Assembly (NCBI GenBank): GCA_002292325.1
Contig: DBBR01000082.1
Location: 1-44,614, forward strand
DNA: 44,614 nt
Origin: Flavobacteriales bacterium UBA979
GTDB taxonomy: Bacteria > Bacteroidota > Bacteroidia > Flavobacteriales_D > Sanyastnellaceae
Reading direction: 5' to 3'
In this document: one piece after another, positions 15,195 through 24,177 of the stretch
Position numbering within the stretch: the first letter of the stretch is position 1
Layout: every line of letters begins with the position of its first letter
Position numbers and translations under genes: made by a program
Notes under the pieces: generated by a model
The model's input: only the letters and a program-made list of their open reading frames with translations
The model's database searches: none
Told to the model about the DNA's origin: nothing

Positions 15195-18014
15195 ATGGAG
15201 ATCCGGATCAAAGGTGCAAGAGAGCACAACCTCAAAAACATCGATGTCACCATCCCTAAGAAAAAGTGGACGGTCATCACCGGGCTCTCGGGCTCAGGCA
15301 AGAGCTCTCTAGCCTTTGACACGCTCTATGCAGAAGGTCAGCGTCGATACGTTGAAAGCTTGAGCAGTTACGCGCGTCAGTTCTTGGGGCGGCTCGATAA
15401 ACCTGACATGGACTCTATCGAAGGCATATCGCCTGCCATTGCCATTGAACAACGTACCTCTTCAGGTGGACCTCGATCCACCGTTGCTACACGAACTGAA
15501 ATCCACGATCACCTGCGCTTGCTTTTCGCACGGATTGGACAAACCATTTCACCCGTTAGTGGGGAGCGCGTCAAGAAAGATCGACCAGAAGACGTACTTG
15601 ATCAACTGCTCAAGTTGCCTGCGGGACAGCGGTTTCTCATTGCCTGTCCCATTCTCAAAAAAGCGGACCGTACGTGGCCCCAACAATTGGAAATATTACA
15701 GCAGCAAGGATTTAGCCGCGTTTTGGATGCTCAATGCACCGCACATCCTATCGCTGATGCTTTGGACTCTGGACATGAATCCGAAACGTGGCAACTCGTC
15801 GTCGACCGACTGGTTACGCCCGACACGCATGATTCTGAAAATGGTGATTTTTCTTCACGCGTTTTTGATTCTGTTGAAACGGCATTTTTTGAAGGCAATG
15901 GAACTTGTTTCTTGCACTTTCCGGATGATCAATCCATGTGGGAATTCAATGATCGGTTCGAACGCGATGGGCTGAGTTTTCCCGAACCAAGTCCTGAACT
16001 ATTCACTTTCAACAGCCCCATTGGCGCATGCAGTCGCTGTGAGGGGTTCGGACATGTCATAGGTGTCGATCCCGAACGCGTTATTCCAGACCCACGCTTA
16101 AGCCTCTTTGACGACGCCATTGCTTGCTGGAGAGGTGAACGCATGGGAAAATGGAAGCAACGCATGTGCATAGCTGCTCGAGACCACGGGCTGCCCATCC
16201 ACACTCCTTGGCGAGAATTGACCGAAGAACAGAAGTCTTTGGTCTGGACTGGGGCCAAAGGGTTCAAAGGACTCAATGCGTTCTTTGCTTACCTGGAAGA
16301 GAAGAGTTACAAGATTCAGTTTCGCGTAATGCTCAGCCGGTACCGAGGACGCACCCAATGCAGCGAATGCCAAGGAACTCGATTGGGCCGAGGAGCTCAA
16401 AATGTCTTCATAGGTGGGTCAACATTGCCGAACCTGCTTCGTTTGTCTGCATCCGAGGCGTTGCAATGGGTGGATGCCTTGGTTTTGTCTGCTACAGATA
16501 CTGAAATCGGACAACGCCTCATTCAAGAAGTTTCAAGTCGGCTGCGCTACCTCTGTGATGTAGGCGTCGGCTATTTGACCCTCGACCGTTCAAGCAAAAC
16601 ACTGAGTGGCGGGGAATCACAACGCATTTCGTTGAGCACCTGCTTGGGGAGCAGCTTGGTCGGGAGCACGTATGTCTTGGACGAACCAAGTATAGGACTT
16701 CATCCGGAAGACACGAAACGACTCATCGGCATTCTTCAGCAACTAAGGGATATCGGAAATACCGTTGTCGTGGTCGAGCACGACGAGGATATTATGCGAT
16801 CGGCAGATCATTTAATTGATCTTGGGCCCCTTGCAGGAAGCTTAGGCGGTGAATTGGTTTTTGCAGGTGACGCCCCTTCATGGGAAGGATTGAAGGCTGA
16901 TCACCCGTCGCTAACAGCGGCTTATCTGAACGGTCATCTCACAGTCGGTGCCAAGGTGCCCCGCAAAATCGGACCGGATTTCATCGAAATCATCGATGCT
17001 CACAAGAATAACCTGAAAGGTGTCAATGCACGGTTTCCGCTCCATGCACTCACAGCTGTGACAGGGGTAAGCGGCTCAGGTAAGAGTACGCTGATTACGG
17101 AAGTCTTCATGCCCCTTATGCGAGCTGAATTGGAAGGATTAGGAAGTGTAGCATCATCCATTGGAACGTTAGCTGGCAGCACCCACAAAATTGGTGCACT
17201 CGAATTTGTCGATCAAAATCCCATTGGCAAATCCTCACGCAGCAATCCCGTGACCTACGTCAAAGCTTACGACGAAATCCGGGGCTTGTTTTCCAGCACG
17301 GGCATAGCAAAGGCGCGAGGTTACAAACCTGCACATTTTAGCTTCAATGTAACCGGTGGAAGATGTGAGACGTGCGAAGGAGAAGGGCAAGTCACCATCG
17401 GAATGCAATTTATGGCAGACATCAAACTGACATGCGATGTGTGCAAAGGCCGGCGCTTTCAAGATGAAATATTGGACGTTAAGTGGAATGGGAAAAGTAT
17501 CGCAGATGTTCTGCAACTCACAGTAGAAGATGCCATCGCCTTTTTCGGTCAAATTCCGGACGACAAGAAAATCAGCGCATCGCAAAACCGCCTCTTGAAC
17601 AAACTCCAACCGCTTCAAGACGTAGGATTGGGATACGTTACTTTAGGACAAAGCAGCAATTCGCTGAGTGGAGGGGAAGCTCAACGGATCAAGCTTGCCA
17701 CTTTTCTGTCTCGAGGGGATCGACAAGAGCACACGCTGTTTGTCTTTGATGAACCAACGACAGGATTGCATGCCCACGACGTCCAAAAGCTACTGATATC
17801 GCTCAATGCACTTATTGACATGGGGCATACCGTCGTGGTCATCGAACACCATTTGGATGTCATGGCTCAGGCGGACTACCTCATTGATCTTGGACCGGGT
17901 GGTGGAGAAGCCGGTGGCAACGTCATTTTTCATGGGGTACCCCATGAGATCCAGAAGGTGTCAGAATCCGTTACCGCGCAGCATTTAATGCCCAAACTCC
18001 CCTCCTCAAAATGA
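15195..18014 (+). CDS. uvrA: Excinuclease ABC subunit A
   Basis: 939 residues, full length for UvrA, the damage-sensing ATPase of nucleotide excision repair. There are two ABC modules: Walker [10 protein letters not shown] (30-38) with signature [11 protein letters not shown] and [10 protein letters not shown], and Walker [10 protein letters not shown] (~622-630) with signature [11 protein letters not shown] and [14 protein letters not shown] ... CDVCKGRR is the second zinc module. In the first zinc module only the later pair (CSRC) and CSEC remain; the CPIC pair known from E. coli is replaced by RFERDGLSF, as I recall for Bacteroidota UvrA. No strong promoter was recognised in the 165 bases upstream. 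The last codons overlap msrB by four bases (ATGA), so the two are probably cotranslated. Confidence 0.97.
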   Translation: MEIRIKGAREHNLKNIDVTIPKKKWTVITGLSGSGKSSLAFDTLYAEGQRRYVESLSSYARQFLGRLDKPDMDSIEGISPAIAIEQRTSSGGPRSTVATRTEIHDHLRLLFARIGQTISPVSGERVKKDRPEDVLDQLLKLPAGQRFLIACPILKKADRTWPQQLEILQQQGFSRVLDAQCTAHPIADALDSGHESETWQLVVDRLVTPDTHDSENGDFSSRVFDSVETAFFEGNGTCFLHFPDDQSMWEFNDRFERDGLSFPEPSPELFTFNSPIGACSRCEGFGHVIGVDPERVIPDPRLSLFDDAIACWRGERMGKWKQRMCIAARDHGLPIHTPWRELTEEQKSLVWTGAKGFKGLNAFFAYLEEKSYKIQFRVMLSRYRGRTQCSECQGTRLGRGAQNVFIGGSTLPNLLRLSASEALQWVDALVLSATDTEIGQRLIQEVSSRLRYLCDVGVGYLTLDRSSKTLSGGESQRISLSTCLGSSLVGSTYVLDEPSIGLHPEDTKRLIGILQQLRDIGNTVVVVEHDEDIMRSADHLIDLGPLAGSLGGELVFAGDAPSWEGLKADHPSLTAAYLNGHLTVGAKVPRKIGPDFIEIIDAHKNNLKGVNARFPLHALTAVTGVSGSGKSTLITEVFMPLMRAELEGLGSVASSIGTLAGSTHKIGALEFVDQNPIGKSSRSNPVTYVKAYDEIRGLFSSTGIAKARGYKPAHFSFNVTGGRCETCEGEGQVTIGMQFMADIKLTCDVCKGRRFQDEILDVKWNGKSIADVLQLTVEDAIAFFGQIPDDKKISASQNRLLNKLQPLQDVGLGYVTLGQSSNSLSGGEAQRIKLATFLSRGDRQEHTLFVFDEPTTGLHAHDVQKLLISLNALIDMGHTVVVIEHHLDVMAQADYLIDLGPGGGEAGGNVIFHGVPHEIQKVSESVTAQHLMPKLPSSK

Positions 18015-18511
18015 AATTATCGGTATCCCTTAACCTCCTCACGACACTCTTGATTTTTGTCGGGTGCAGTCAAGCACAAGAGCAACAATTAACACCATCT
18101 ACCGGCATTGATTGGAGTGAAAAGCTCACAGATGAGCAGTACCGGATTTTGAGACAATGCGGCACGGAGCCACCGTTCACTGGCAAGTTTTGGGATCATC
18201 ATGCCGACGGCGTATACGGCTGCGCCGGCTGCGGACTCTACCTATTTAAGAGCGAAGACAAATACGAAAGCGGCAGCGGTTGGCCCAGTTTTTTTGATGT
18301 TTTGGAGCGAAGTGCCGTAGATACCCGGACAGATTATAAACTTGGATATCCCCGAACAGAATTGGTGTGCAGCCAATGCCAAGGGCACCTTGGACATATT
18401 TTTGAAGACGGGCCACGTCCGACAGGCTTGCGTTATTGCATCAACAGTGCATCTTTAGAATTCTTCCCTCAGGACTCCATTCGCGCAAGACAGGTCATTG
18501 ACCACAAGTGA
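18011..18511 (+). CDS. msrB: Peptide-methionine (R)-S-oxide reductase, lipoprotein form
   Basis: 166 residues. MsrB reduces methionine-R-sulfoxide in oxidised proteins. The family signature is complete: ESGSGWPSF, two zinc pairs (CAGC, CSQC), [19 protein letters not shown] with catalytic Cys143, and INSASL. The N-terminus is a signal ending IFVGC, a lipobox, so this enzyme is predicted to repair exported proteins rather than cytosolic ones. It starts inside uvrA (ATGA overlap), an unusual partner that still fits an oxidative-damage theme. Its 3' end overlaps the convergent gene at 18495 by 17 bases. Confidence 0.95.
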   Translation: MKLSVSLNLLTTLLIFVGCSQAQEQQLTPSTGIDWSEKLTDEQYRILRQCGTEPPFTGKFWDHHADGVYGCAGCGLYLFKSEDKYESGSGWPSFFDVLERSAVDTRTDYKLGYPRTELVCSQCQGHLGHIFEDGPRPTGLRYCINSASLEFFPQDSIRARQVIDHK

Positions 18512-19127
18512 AAGTAACTCCCTCCGCTTGGATCAGTTGAGCCCCGTCTTGCACGGTTCCGTCTACTCCAAGAATGGCTTTCGTACGGCCATGGATGTTG
18601 ATTAAACCACTCACCTTGCCTCTCGTTGTAAATTGGCCAATCAATATCCGCTTATCCTCCGGAGCAAACGCTTGGCGCTTATCTGGCAGGACGAACCAGG
18701 CCCCATTGTCGGTCGCCAACTCCCCTCCCCTTTCAAACTCACCCAAGAAATCTGTGTCAGGTGGAAAGGCGGTCAATGAATTCATGTAATTATCCTCGAG
18801 ACCAATGGTTACCCAAGTGTCAAACATCAATGCAGCATCGTTCTGGATATCAAATCGCTGAACTTCGGCTGCTAGCCCACCTCCTTTGGGATGCTGATAA
18901 AACGGGCTTGTACTCGAAATAAGCAATGGCTTCCCTGCTTCTCCAAAAATTGCATCAATGACATCTCCCTCGTTTTGCATGACAGCGTATACGCGGTACG
19001 TACGACCATTGACCACACCTCCATTATCAACTTCTTCAACGTCCATATGAGAAAATTGCCCCAACGACAAAACTGGCATACATGCCATTGCCACCACTGT
19101 TGTCAAGCTAAACTTCAAGTAATTCAT
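18495..19127 (-). CDS. Small exported protein consisting of one TYRxY...DTWxTIG domain
   Basis: 210 residues with a signal peptide (about 1-23) and no C-terminal sorting tag. Almost the whole mature protein is the domain also found in the 1349-aa protein (twice) and at the N-terminus of the 1045-aa protein: [35 protein letters not shown], then [15 protein letters not shown]. The family is not one I can name. It is the third gene of an operon after the type B adhesin-like protein and the PorP/SprF protein (26-base gap), so it probably works with them at the surface. A soluble partner or cap for the large protein is possible (inference). It converges on msrB with a 17-base overlap. Confidence 0.82.
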   Translation of the reverse strand: MNYLKFSLTTVVAMACMPVLSLGQFSHMDVEEVDNGGVVNGRTYRVYAVMQNEGDVIDAIFGEAGKPLLISSTSPFYQHPKGGGLAAEVQRFDIQNDAALMFDTWVTIGLEDNYMNSLTAFPPDTDFLGEFERGGELATDNGAWFVLPDKRQAFAPEDKRILIGQFTTRGKVSGLINIHGRTKAILGVDGTVQDGAQLIQAEGVTFTCGQ

Positions 19128-19153
19128 GTTTTCGCCTTTTTCTAGATTCTTCC

Positions 19154-20122
19154 TTATTTCACGATTCTGTTACGTTGTAAGATACGACTAGAATTCATCG
19201 AACTTGAACGGAACCCCGTAGAACGCGGCACAAAATATGTCAATGATACCTCATGCGTATGTGGACTGAGATAGCTCGCTGCCGTACTCGTAATGTCATA
19301 CACATACGACAAACCAAAAGGTCCGTAGACCCCACCCACACCAAGTACCAATGCGTCATTGGTCCTAAATCCAAGGCTCATCCAAGCCATGTTAGCGTAC
19401 CAGCCTCGGACATAGACATCCAGTTGAGCAGGGGTTCGTTCCGTCAAGCGAACAAGCGCTGAAGGTTCGATTCTAAAAACATCAGATACATCATATTGGT
19501 AATGTCCCATGAAGCGAAAATGACGGACTTGAGCATTATCTAATCCCGCACTCAAAGCAGAGGAGCCCAATCCAGAGGAGGATTGAATCAAATTGGGGAT
19601 CGCAAAGCCAAACGCATAAGCCTCACTGAAGACCATCATGCCGAAGTGGGCGTCCAATGCAACTGATTGCTCCATGCCATATTGCAATGCAGGATCTTCT
19701 ACGTCCCAAACATCCAAATCATTGTCAAATGACCATTGATTGGCCATTAAACTCAAACCGAAGGAGACCGCATCGTAATTGTTCAGGTCTATGGTGTACG
19801 AGCCACCAACTTCAATTCCGGTTCGTTTGATTGCTCCACCCGTATCGTCTGAATAAACAATGGCACCGACACCTATGCGGTTGGGCAATGCTGTGTGTCC
19901 ACTCAACGTCATGGTTTCAGGCGCACCATCAAAACCGGTCCATTGATTCCGGTAATTCATGGTAATGGGCGTTTCAGGCAACGTTCCTGCTATTGCGGGA
20001 TTGCTGAGGAAAGGGTTCGTCATGAATTGAGAGCGTCGAAACAACTGCTGCGCCTCTACTTCACATGGGACGAAAGACACACCCGCGACGAAAAGAATCA
20101 AAGGGAGAATGATTTTCTGCAT
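19154..20122 (-). CDS. PorP/SprF family type IX secretion-associated outer-membrane protein
   Basis: 322 residues with a signal peptide (1-24). Family features: FMTNPFLSNPAIAGT near the N-terminus, NYRNQWTGFDGAPETMTLSGH, GVGAIVYSDDTGG, and repeated strand-like segments ending in a barrel. In Flavobacterium, SprF is needed to deliver the adhesin SprB to the surface, and sprF-like genes often follow sprB-like ones. Here it lies six bases after a type B protein with SprB-like repeats, the same arrangement. It is probably the dedicated outer-membrane partner of that protein. Confidence 0.92.
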   Translation of the reverse strand: MQKIILPLILFVAGVSFVPCEVEAQQLFRRSQFMTNPFLSNPAIAGTLPETPITMNYRNQWTGFDGAPETMTLSGHTALPNRIGVGAIVYSDDTGGAIKRTGIEVGGSYTIDLNNYDAVSFGLSLMANQWSFDNDLDVWDVEDPALQYGMEQSVALDAHFGMMVFSEAYAFGFAIPNLIQSSSGLGSSALSAGLDNAQVRHFRFMGHYQYDVSDVFRIEPSALVRLTERTPAQLDVYVRGWYANMAWMSLGFRTNDALVLGVGGVYGPFGLSYVYDITSTAASYLSPHTHEVSLTYFVPRSTGFRSSSMNSSRILQRNRIVK

Positions 20123-20128
20123 GGTGCT

Positions 20129-23100
20129 TTAATATTTTAAGGTAACCGTTCCAGTGATTGGATCTTGATCTCCAGAGAATTCAATCACGTAATAATAATC
20201 GGCCATAGGCAATGGTGCGTTATTGTAACGACCGTCCCATCGCTCCTTGTAGCCGAGCGAATTAAAAAGTTCTTGTCCCCAGCGATTGAAAACCCGGACA
20301 ACAGACGTTGGAAAGAATTCCAAACCACCTACAATCCACTCGTCATTGTAACCATCGCCATTCGGTGTGATGGCTTCTGCAATGAAGAAACAGCCAATCG
20401 TCGGATCGACCGTCACCACACGTGTCAAAGTGCAACCCAGACTGTCTGTGACCACGACAGAGTAGGTGTCTTCATACAACCCTGTGGCTGTTGTTGTCGT
20501 CTGTGTCAGCTCATCACTCCACAGATACTCAATAGGCAAGTTACCACCAACGACGGAGGCGGTTGCTGTGCCATCCTGTTCATTCCAGCATGTTACAGGT
20601 GAACTGAGCATGTTGATCAGCATGTCAGTATCTTCTTCAGCACCGACAACAAACGCCGTATCTTCCACACAACCGGTGGAGTCAATCGCTGTGATGTTGT
20701 AAATTCCTTCGTAAAGGTTCAAGAGATCAATGCCTTGTTCAATCACGTTCCATGTGATGTCTCCCGTGCCACCAACCGGAAATATGTTCACTTCTCCATC
20801 GCTCATGCCGGTGCACGTGACGTCTGTGACATTGATTAAAACTTCGATTGGATCGGGCTCATTAATTTCGAATTCTGTCGAATCTTGGCAGCCGTTCAAA
20901 TCAATGACACTCGCAGTGTAGTCACCGGCACAAAGTGCGCCGAAGTTAAAGTCCTCCTGTCCATTCAATGTTAATGAGACAGAACCTGTCCCTCCTGAAA
21001 AGTCGACCACCGCCGATCCGTCGCAATCTCCCCCGCAAACCACATTTTCAAGAAGCAACCATTCCACGACAAGAGAATCAGGCTCGTCAATTTCAGAGGC
21101 CAACGTGATAAGGCATCCGTTGGCATCTTCCACCGTCACTCCAATGGGACCTTCATCTAAGCCTTCAATAAGATATGGCAACATGCCGTCTTCGGGTTGC
21201 ACGAGCATCAAATCTCCAGTTCCACCGATTCCCTCCACCTCCAGCATTCCGTCAGCATAAGAAGTGCACGAAATTTCAGTCGGAGTGAGGATTAACTGGA
21301 TGGCATCGGGCTCCACGAGTAATTGCGGATCCGAGCTCACTTCGCATCCCGCTTCATCCATGACAGTGAGCACATAAGTTCCTGCTCCTACATCGAAGCA
21401 TGGCTCAAAACCAAAAGCCCCGGCAGGGGGATCAATTTGATAGCTGAGCGCACCTGTTCCACCGGAAGCGTTTTCAATGCAAACAATGCCATTGTCCTCT
21501 CCATTGCATGTCACGTCCGTGATGACCACTTCAAAAAGAATGGAATCAGGGGATGCAACTGCAAACGGCTCTTGCACAACGCAACCGTTATCATCAATCG
21601 CATTGGCTATGTAGTCTCCAGGGCAAAGATTCTCATCGGAATATGTGTTTTCATCGGAATCCGTTACCTCATAATCGAAGGAACCAGATCCGCCAAATGC
21701 TGCGATGTTGACTTCTCCATCGCATGATTCTGCACAGGGCAAATCGGTCACGGTTAATTCAATGGTGACCGGATCCGGTTCGACAATCGATACCCCACTT
21801 TCGACTTCGCAGCCATTTTCATCGGAAGCAACCAATAAATAGTCCGCCGCTTCCAGATCTGTGACGGTGAAGTTCACGGTGCCCTCGCCGGAAATATTGG
21901 TTCCCAGATTAGGAGAGCCCGCCAAGGTTAGCACCCCAGTTCCTCCTGACATGAATCCTTCGATCATGCCATCTCCATAAGAATAGCATGAGATATCATC
22001 GGAAGCCACCTCCAGTTCAAGAGGCTCAATGCACGTAACGGCAATGCTTGTATCCAAATCGCATCCGTAGAAGTCTTGAATCTCAAACAGCCATTCACCG
22101 TTTCCATTGACACAATCCAGGCCTACCCATTGATTGTTTCCATCAGGATATTCTCCTGAACCAACGTTCTCCGCTGAGAATGCAACGATGTCAAACGGTC
22201 CTGATCCACCGGAGTAATCAATCTCAATGATGCTACCCATATCACCCGGGCAAACATTGTCTGCGAGCAATTCCCAAGAAGCGACCAATTCCTCTGGCTC
22301 AATGAATTCGAATACATCCGATGAATCTCGGCATGTGTTTCCGTCCATGATCGCTACGAAATATTCACCCTCAGGCAAATCCGCAAATGAATTGTTGTCT
22401 ATTTGCGTTGCGACCAAACTCGAATCTGCCGCATTGAATAATTCGTAGGTCATCGGAAGTGCTCCATTCACATTCACATCCACTGCGGCCAAATCACCAA
22501 AACAGTCAATGGTGCTCGTAACCGCGATTTCGGCATCTGTAGTTGCATAGGTGTCACACGGGCTATTCACTTCAACCGGACCTCCACCGTCGCCATCCAT
22601 GCACCATTCTTGGTATGGTGCTTGGTTGCCGTTGATGAACACTTGGAAACACGCATGAAACTCAAAGGAGCCGCACGTAGTAATTTGAGCAAACTGAATC
22701 CGAAGGTCGTCGCCTGCCGCAACGGGCTCAACCGTGAAAATCAAGCCGGAATTCTCCTCTTCCTGGCACATCGTAGACATATTGTAATTCGGATTGCCCA
22801 ATGCCGATTGCTCACCGTTGGCGAATCCCAGCGTCCAAAACGTGTCATAGGCCACACTTGGAAAGAAATCGAATAAAGCTTCATTCAAATTCCCCCCGAG
22901 AAGCACATTGCCCAGCGCTGGATTGAAACATCCACATGGCGCGTTCACATAAAATGGCGGTGTTCCGAGAACAGCTGCATCGGAGTAAATGGCACTGAGC
23001 TCATCGTCGGGATTCGTGAATTCTGCGAAGAGCTTGTACGTTAAAAAGCCCTCCAGTTCAGCGAAGATTGGCTCCCCTCCTGCATCAAAGGTGGTCGGCT

Positions 23101-23266
23101 CATAAAAAGCGGTATCCACTTCCCAGGTGACACCGGTTATTTGAGCAAAAGATGACGTGCTAATGAACAATAGTCCCGTCAACATGAGCAGGACATTCAG
23201 CAGACGGAGCTGCAACGTCCGCGATTGGAGCGCGATGGGTGTGTGTAGATTCACGATGTATTTCAT
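20129..23266 (-). CDS. SprB-like secreted surface protein with type B (CHU_C) sorting domain
   Basis: 1045 residues. Signal peptide (~1-41); N-terminal TYRxY-type domain (~45-225: LTYKLFAEF, YDTFWTLGF, RIQFAQITTCG). Then about ten 75-85-residue repeats of the SprB kind, each with a V-x-C-x-G-x-x-DG start, a GGTG or GGSG turn, and an AxDxxGC end (~245-945). The C-terminus (ITPNGDGYNDEW, VRVFNRWGQELF, WDGRYNNAPLP, GTVTLKY) is the gliding-associated C-terminal domain, a type IX secretion tag processed in a PorP/SprF-dependent way. It heads an operon with the PorP/SprF gene and the small TYRxY protein. A role in adhesion or gliding is likely by analogy with SprB, but not shown. Confidence 0.92.
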   Translation of the reverse strand: MKYIVNLHTPIALQSRTLQLRLLNVLLMLTGLLFISTSSFAQITGVTWEVDTAFYEPTTFDAGGEPIFAELEGFLTYKLFAEFTNPDDELSAIYSDAAVLGTPPFYVNAPCGCFNPALGNVLLGGNLNEALFDFFPSVAYDTFWTLGFANGEQSALGNPNYNMSTMCQEEENSGLIFTVEPVAAGDDLRIQFAQITTCGSFEFHACFQVFINGNQAPYQEWCMDGDGGGPVEVNSPCDTYATTDAEIAVTSTIDCFGDLAAVDVNVNGALPMTYELFNAADSSLVATQIDNNSFADLPEGEYFVAIMDGNTCRDSSDVFEFIEPEELVASWELLADNVCPGDMGSIIEIDYSGGSGPFDIVAFSAENVGSGEYPDGNNQWVGLDCVNGNGEWLFEIQDFYGCDLDTSIAVTCIEPLELEVASDDISCYSYGDGMIEGFMSGGTGVLTLAGSPNLGTNISGEGTVNFTVTDLEAADYLLVASDENGCEVESGVSIVEPDPVTIELTVTDLPCAESCDGEVNIAAFGGSGSFDYEVTDSDENTYSDENLCPGDYIANAIDDNGCVVQEPFAVASPDSILFEVVITDVTCNGEDNGIVCIENASGGTGALSYQIDPPAGAFGFEPCFDVGAGTYVLTVMDEAGCEVSSDPQLLVEPDAIQLILTPTEISCTSYADGMLEVEGIGGTGDLMLVQPEDGMLPYLIEGLDEGPIGVTVEDANGCLITLASEIDEPDSLVVEWLLLENVVCGGDCDGSAVVDFSGGTGSVSLTLNGQEDFNFGALCAGDYTASVIDLNGCQDSTEFEINEPDPIEVLINVTDVTCTGMSDGEVNIFPVGGTGDITWNVIEQGIDLLNLYEGIYNITAIDSTGCVEDTAFVVGAEEDTDMLINMLSSPVTCWNEQDGTATASVVGGNLPIEYLWSDELTQTTTTATGLYEDTYSVVVTDSLGCTLTRVVTVDPTIGCFFIAEAITPNGDGYNDEWIVGGLEFFPTSVVRVFNRWGQELFNSLGYKERWDGRYNNAPLPMADYYYVIEFSGDQDPITGTVTLKY

Positions 23267-23393
23267 GAATTAGATTTCAGGGTCTGCATAGAAAACAAAG
23301 CTTACCGTATAAACGTTGCTTTATCCAATTGAAAGCGCAAAATAGCGGAATTCAGCTACATGAGCGCATAGAAACCTCGAGAAGCCATCAAAA

Positions 23394-24107
23394 TCATTCT
23401 CTTCCCCACAATTGTTTCACCTCACGCTCGGTCAAATGGCGCCACTTTCCCAAGGGCAAGTCCAGGTCCAGGTCCATGATTCTCACACGTTTAAGTTTGA
23501 CAACCCGGTGGCCTAAAGCCTCGCACATCCGTCGAATCTGGCGGTTTAAACCTTGGACCAGAATGATCCGGAACGTCGTAGGTGACAGTTGCTCAACTTT
23601 GCATGGACGGGTCGTTGTATCGAGGATGTGAACGCCTTTGGACATGGTGGATAAAAACACTTCATCGTAAGGACGATTCACTGTCACGATGTACTCTTTT
23701 TCATGCCCATGACGCTCGCGCAAGATGTGGTTAACAATCTCTCCATCGTCTGTCAGGAGGATGAGTCCCTCGCTCATTTTGTCCAGTCGCCCGACCGGAA
23801 AAACGCGTGTCGGGTAATTCACGTAATCCACAATGTTGTCTTTTTCGCGCTTGTGATCTGTGGTGCAGACAATGCCCACCGGCTTATGCAAGGCGAGATA
23901 GACATGCTCCTTTTCCTCCTGGCGCTCCACGACTTGTCCGTGGACTGTGACGATATCCCCGGGCATCACTTTGGTCCCTTTTTCGGGCACCGCACCGTTT
24001 ATTTGAACGGCGCTTTGGTCAATCAACTTGTCCGCCGCACGCCTCGAGCAGTAGCCAATCATGGTGAAATACTTGTTGATTCGAATGCCTCCTTCGTCGT
24101 TTTCCAT
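23394..24107 (-). CDS. rluF: 23S rRNA pseudouridine synthase, RluF-like
   Basis: 237 residues from the ATG at 24107. An S4 RNA-binding domain (IRINKYFTMIGYCSRRAADKLI) is followed by the RsuA/RluB/E/F catalytic domain: ALHKPVGIVCTTD, FPVGRLDKMSEGLILLTDDG with the catalytic Asp, and QGLNRQIRRMCEALG. KPVGIVCTTD and the short C-terminus favour RluF (U2604 of 23S rRNA in E. coli) over RluB or RsuA; the exact target is inferred. An in-frame ATG 39 bases upstream is rejected because the -7 box TATTTTTG lies between the two starts, four bases before 24107. It is divergent from icmF. Confidence 0.9.
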   Translation of the reverse strand: MENDEGGIRINKYFTMIGYCSRRAADKLIDQSAVQINGAVPEKGTKVMPGDIVTVHGQVVERQEEKEHVYLALHKPVGIVCTTDHKREKDNIVDYVNYPTRVFPVGRLDKMSEGLILLTDDGEIVNHILRERHGHEKEYIVTVNRPYDEVFLSTMSKGVHILDTTTRPCKVEQLSPTTFRIILVQGLNRQIRRMCEALGHRVVKLKRVRIMDLDLDLPLGKWRHLTEREVKQLWGRE

Positions 24108-24111
24108 GCGA

Positions 24112-24119
24112 CAAAAATA
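24112..24119 (-). promoter_or_regulatory. -7 box of the pseudouridine synthase gene
   Basis: TATTTTTG on the minus strand, then TCGC, then ATG at 24107. It matches TAnnTTTG and predicts a leaderless mRNA. A GTTG about 21 bases upstream may be the -33 element. Confidence 0.6.
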
Positions 24120-24148
24120 GCGCATGCACGCAACGGTCCTCAACATCC

Positions 24149-24156
24149 TACCTTTG
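24149..24156 (+). promoter_or_regulatory. -7 box of icmF
   Basis: TACCTTTG followed by C, 21 bases before the ATG at 24178. Because it lies downstream of the ATG at 24124, it argues for 24178 as the true start. It is back-to-back with the minus-strand box at 24112. Confidence 0.6.
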
Positions 24157-24177
24157 CGACAAGACAGGTTCAGTTCA

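Noticed and set aside
24124..24177. Earlier ATG for icmF
   Set aside because: The -7 box TACCTTTG lies downstream of it, and the extra 18 residues lack family similarity.
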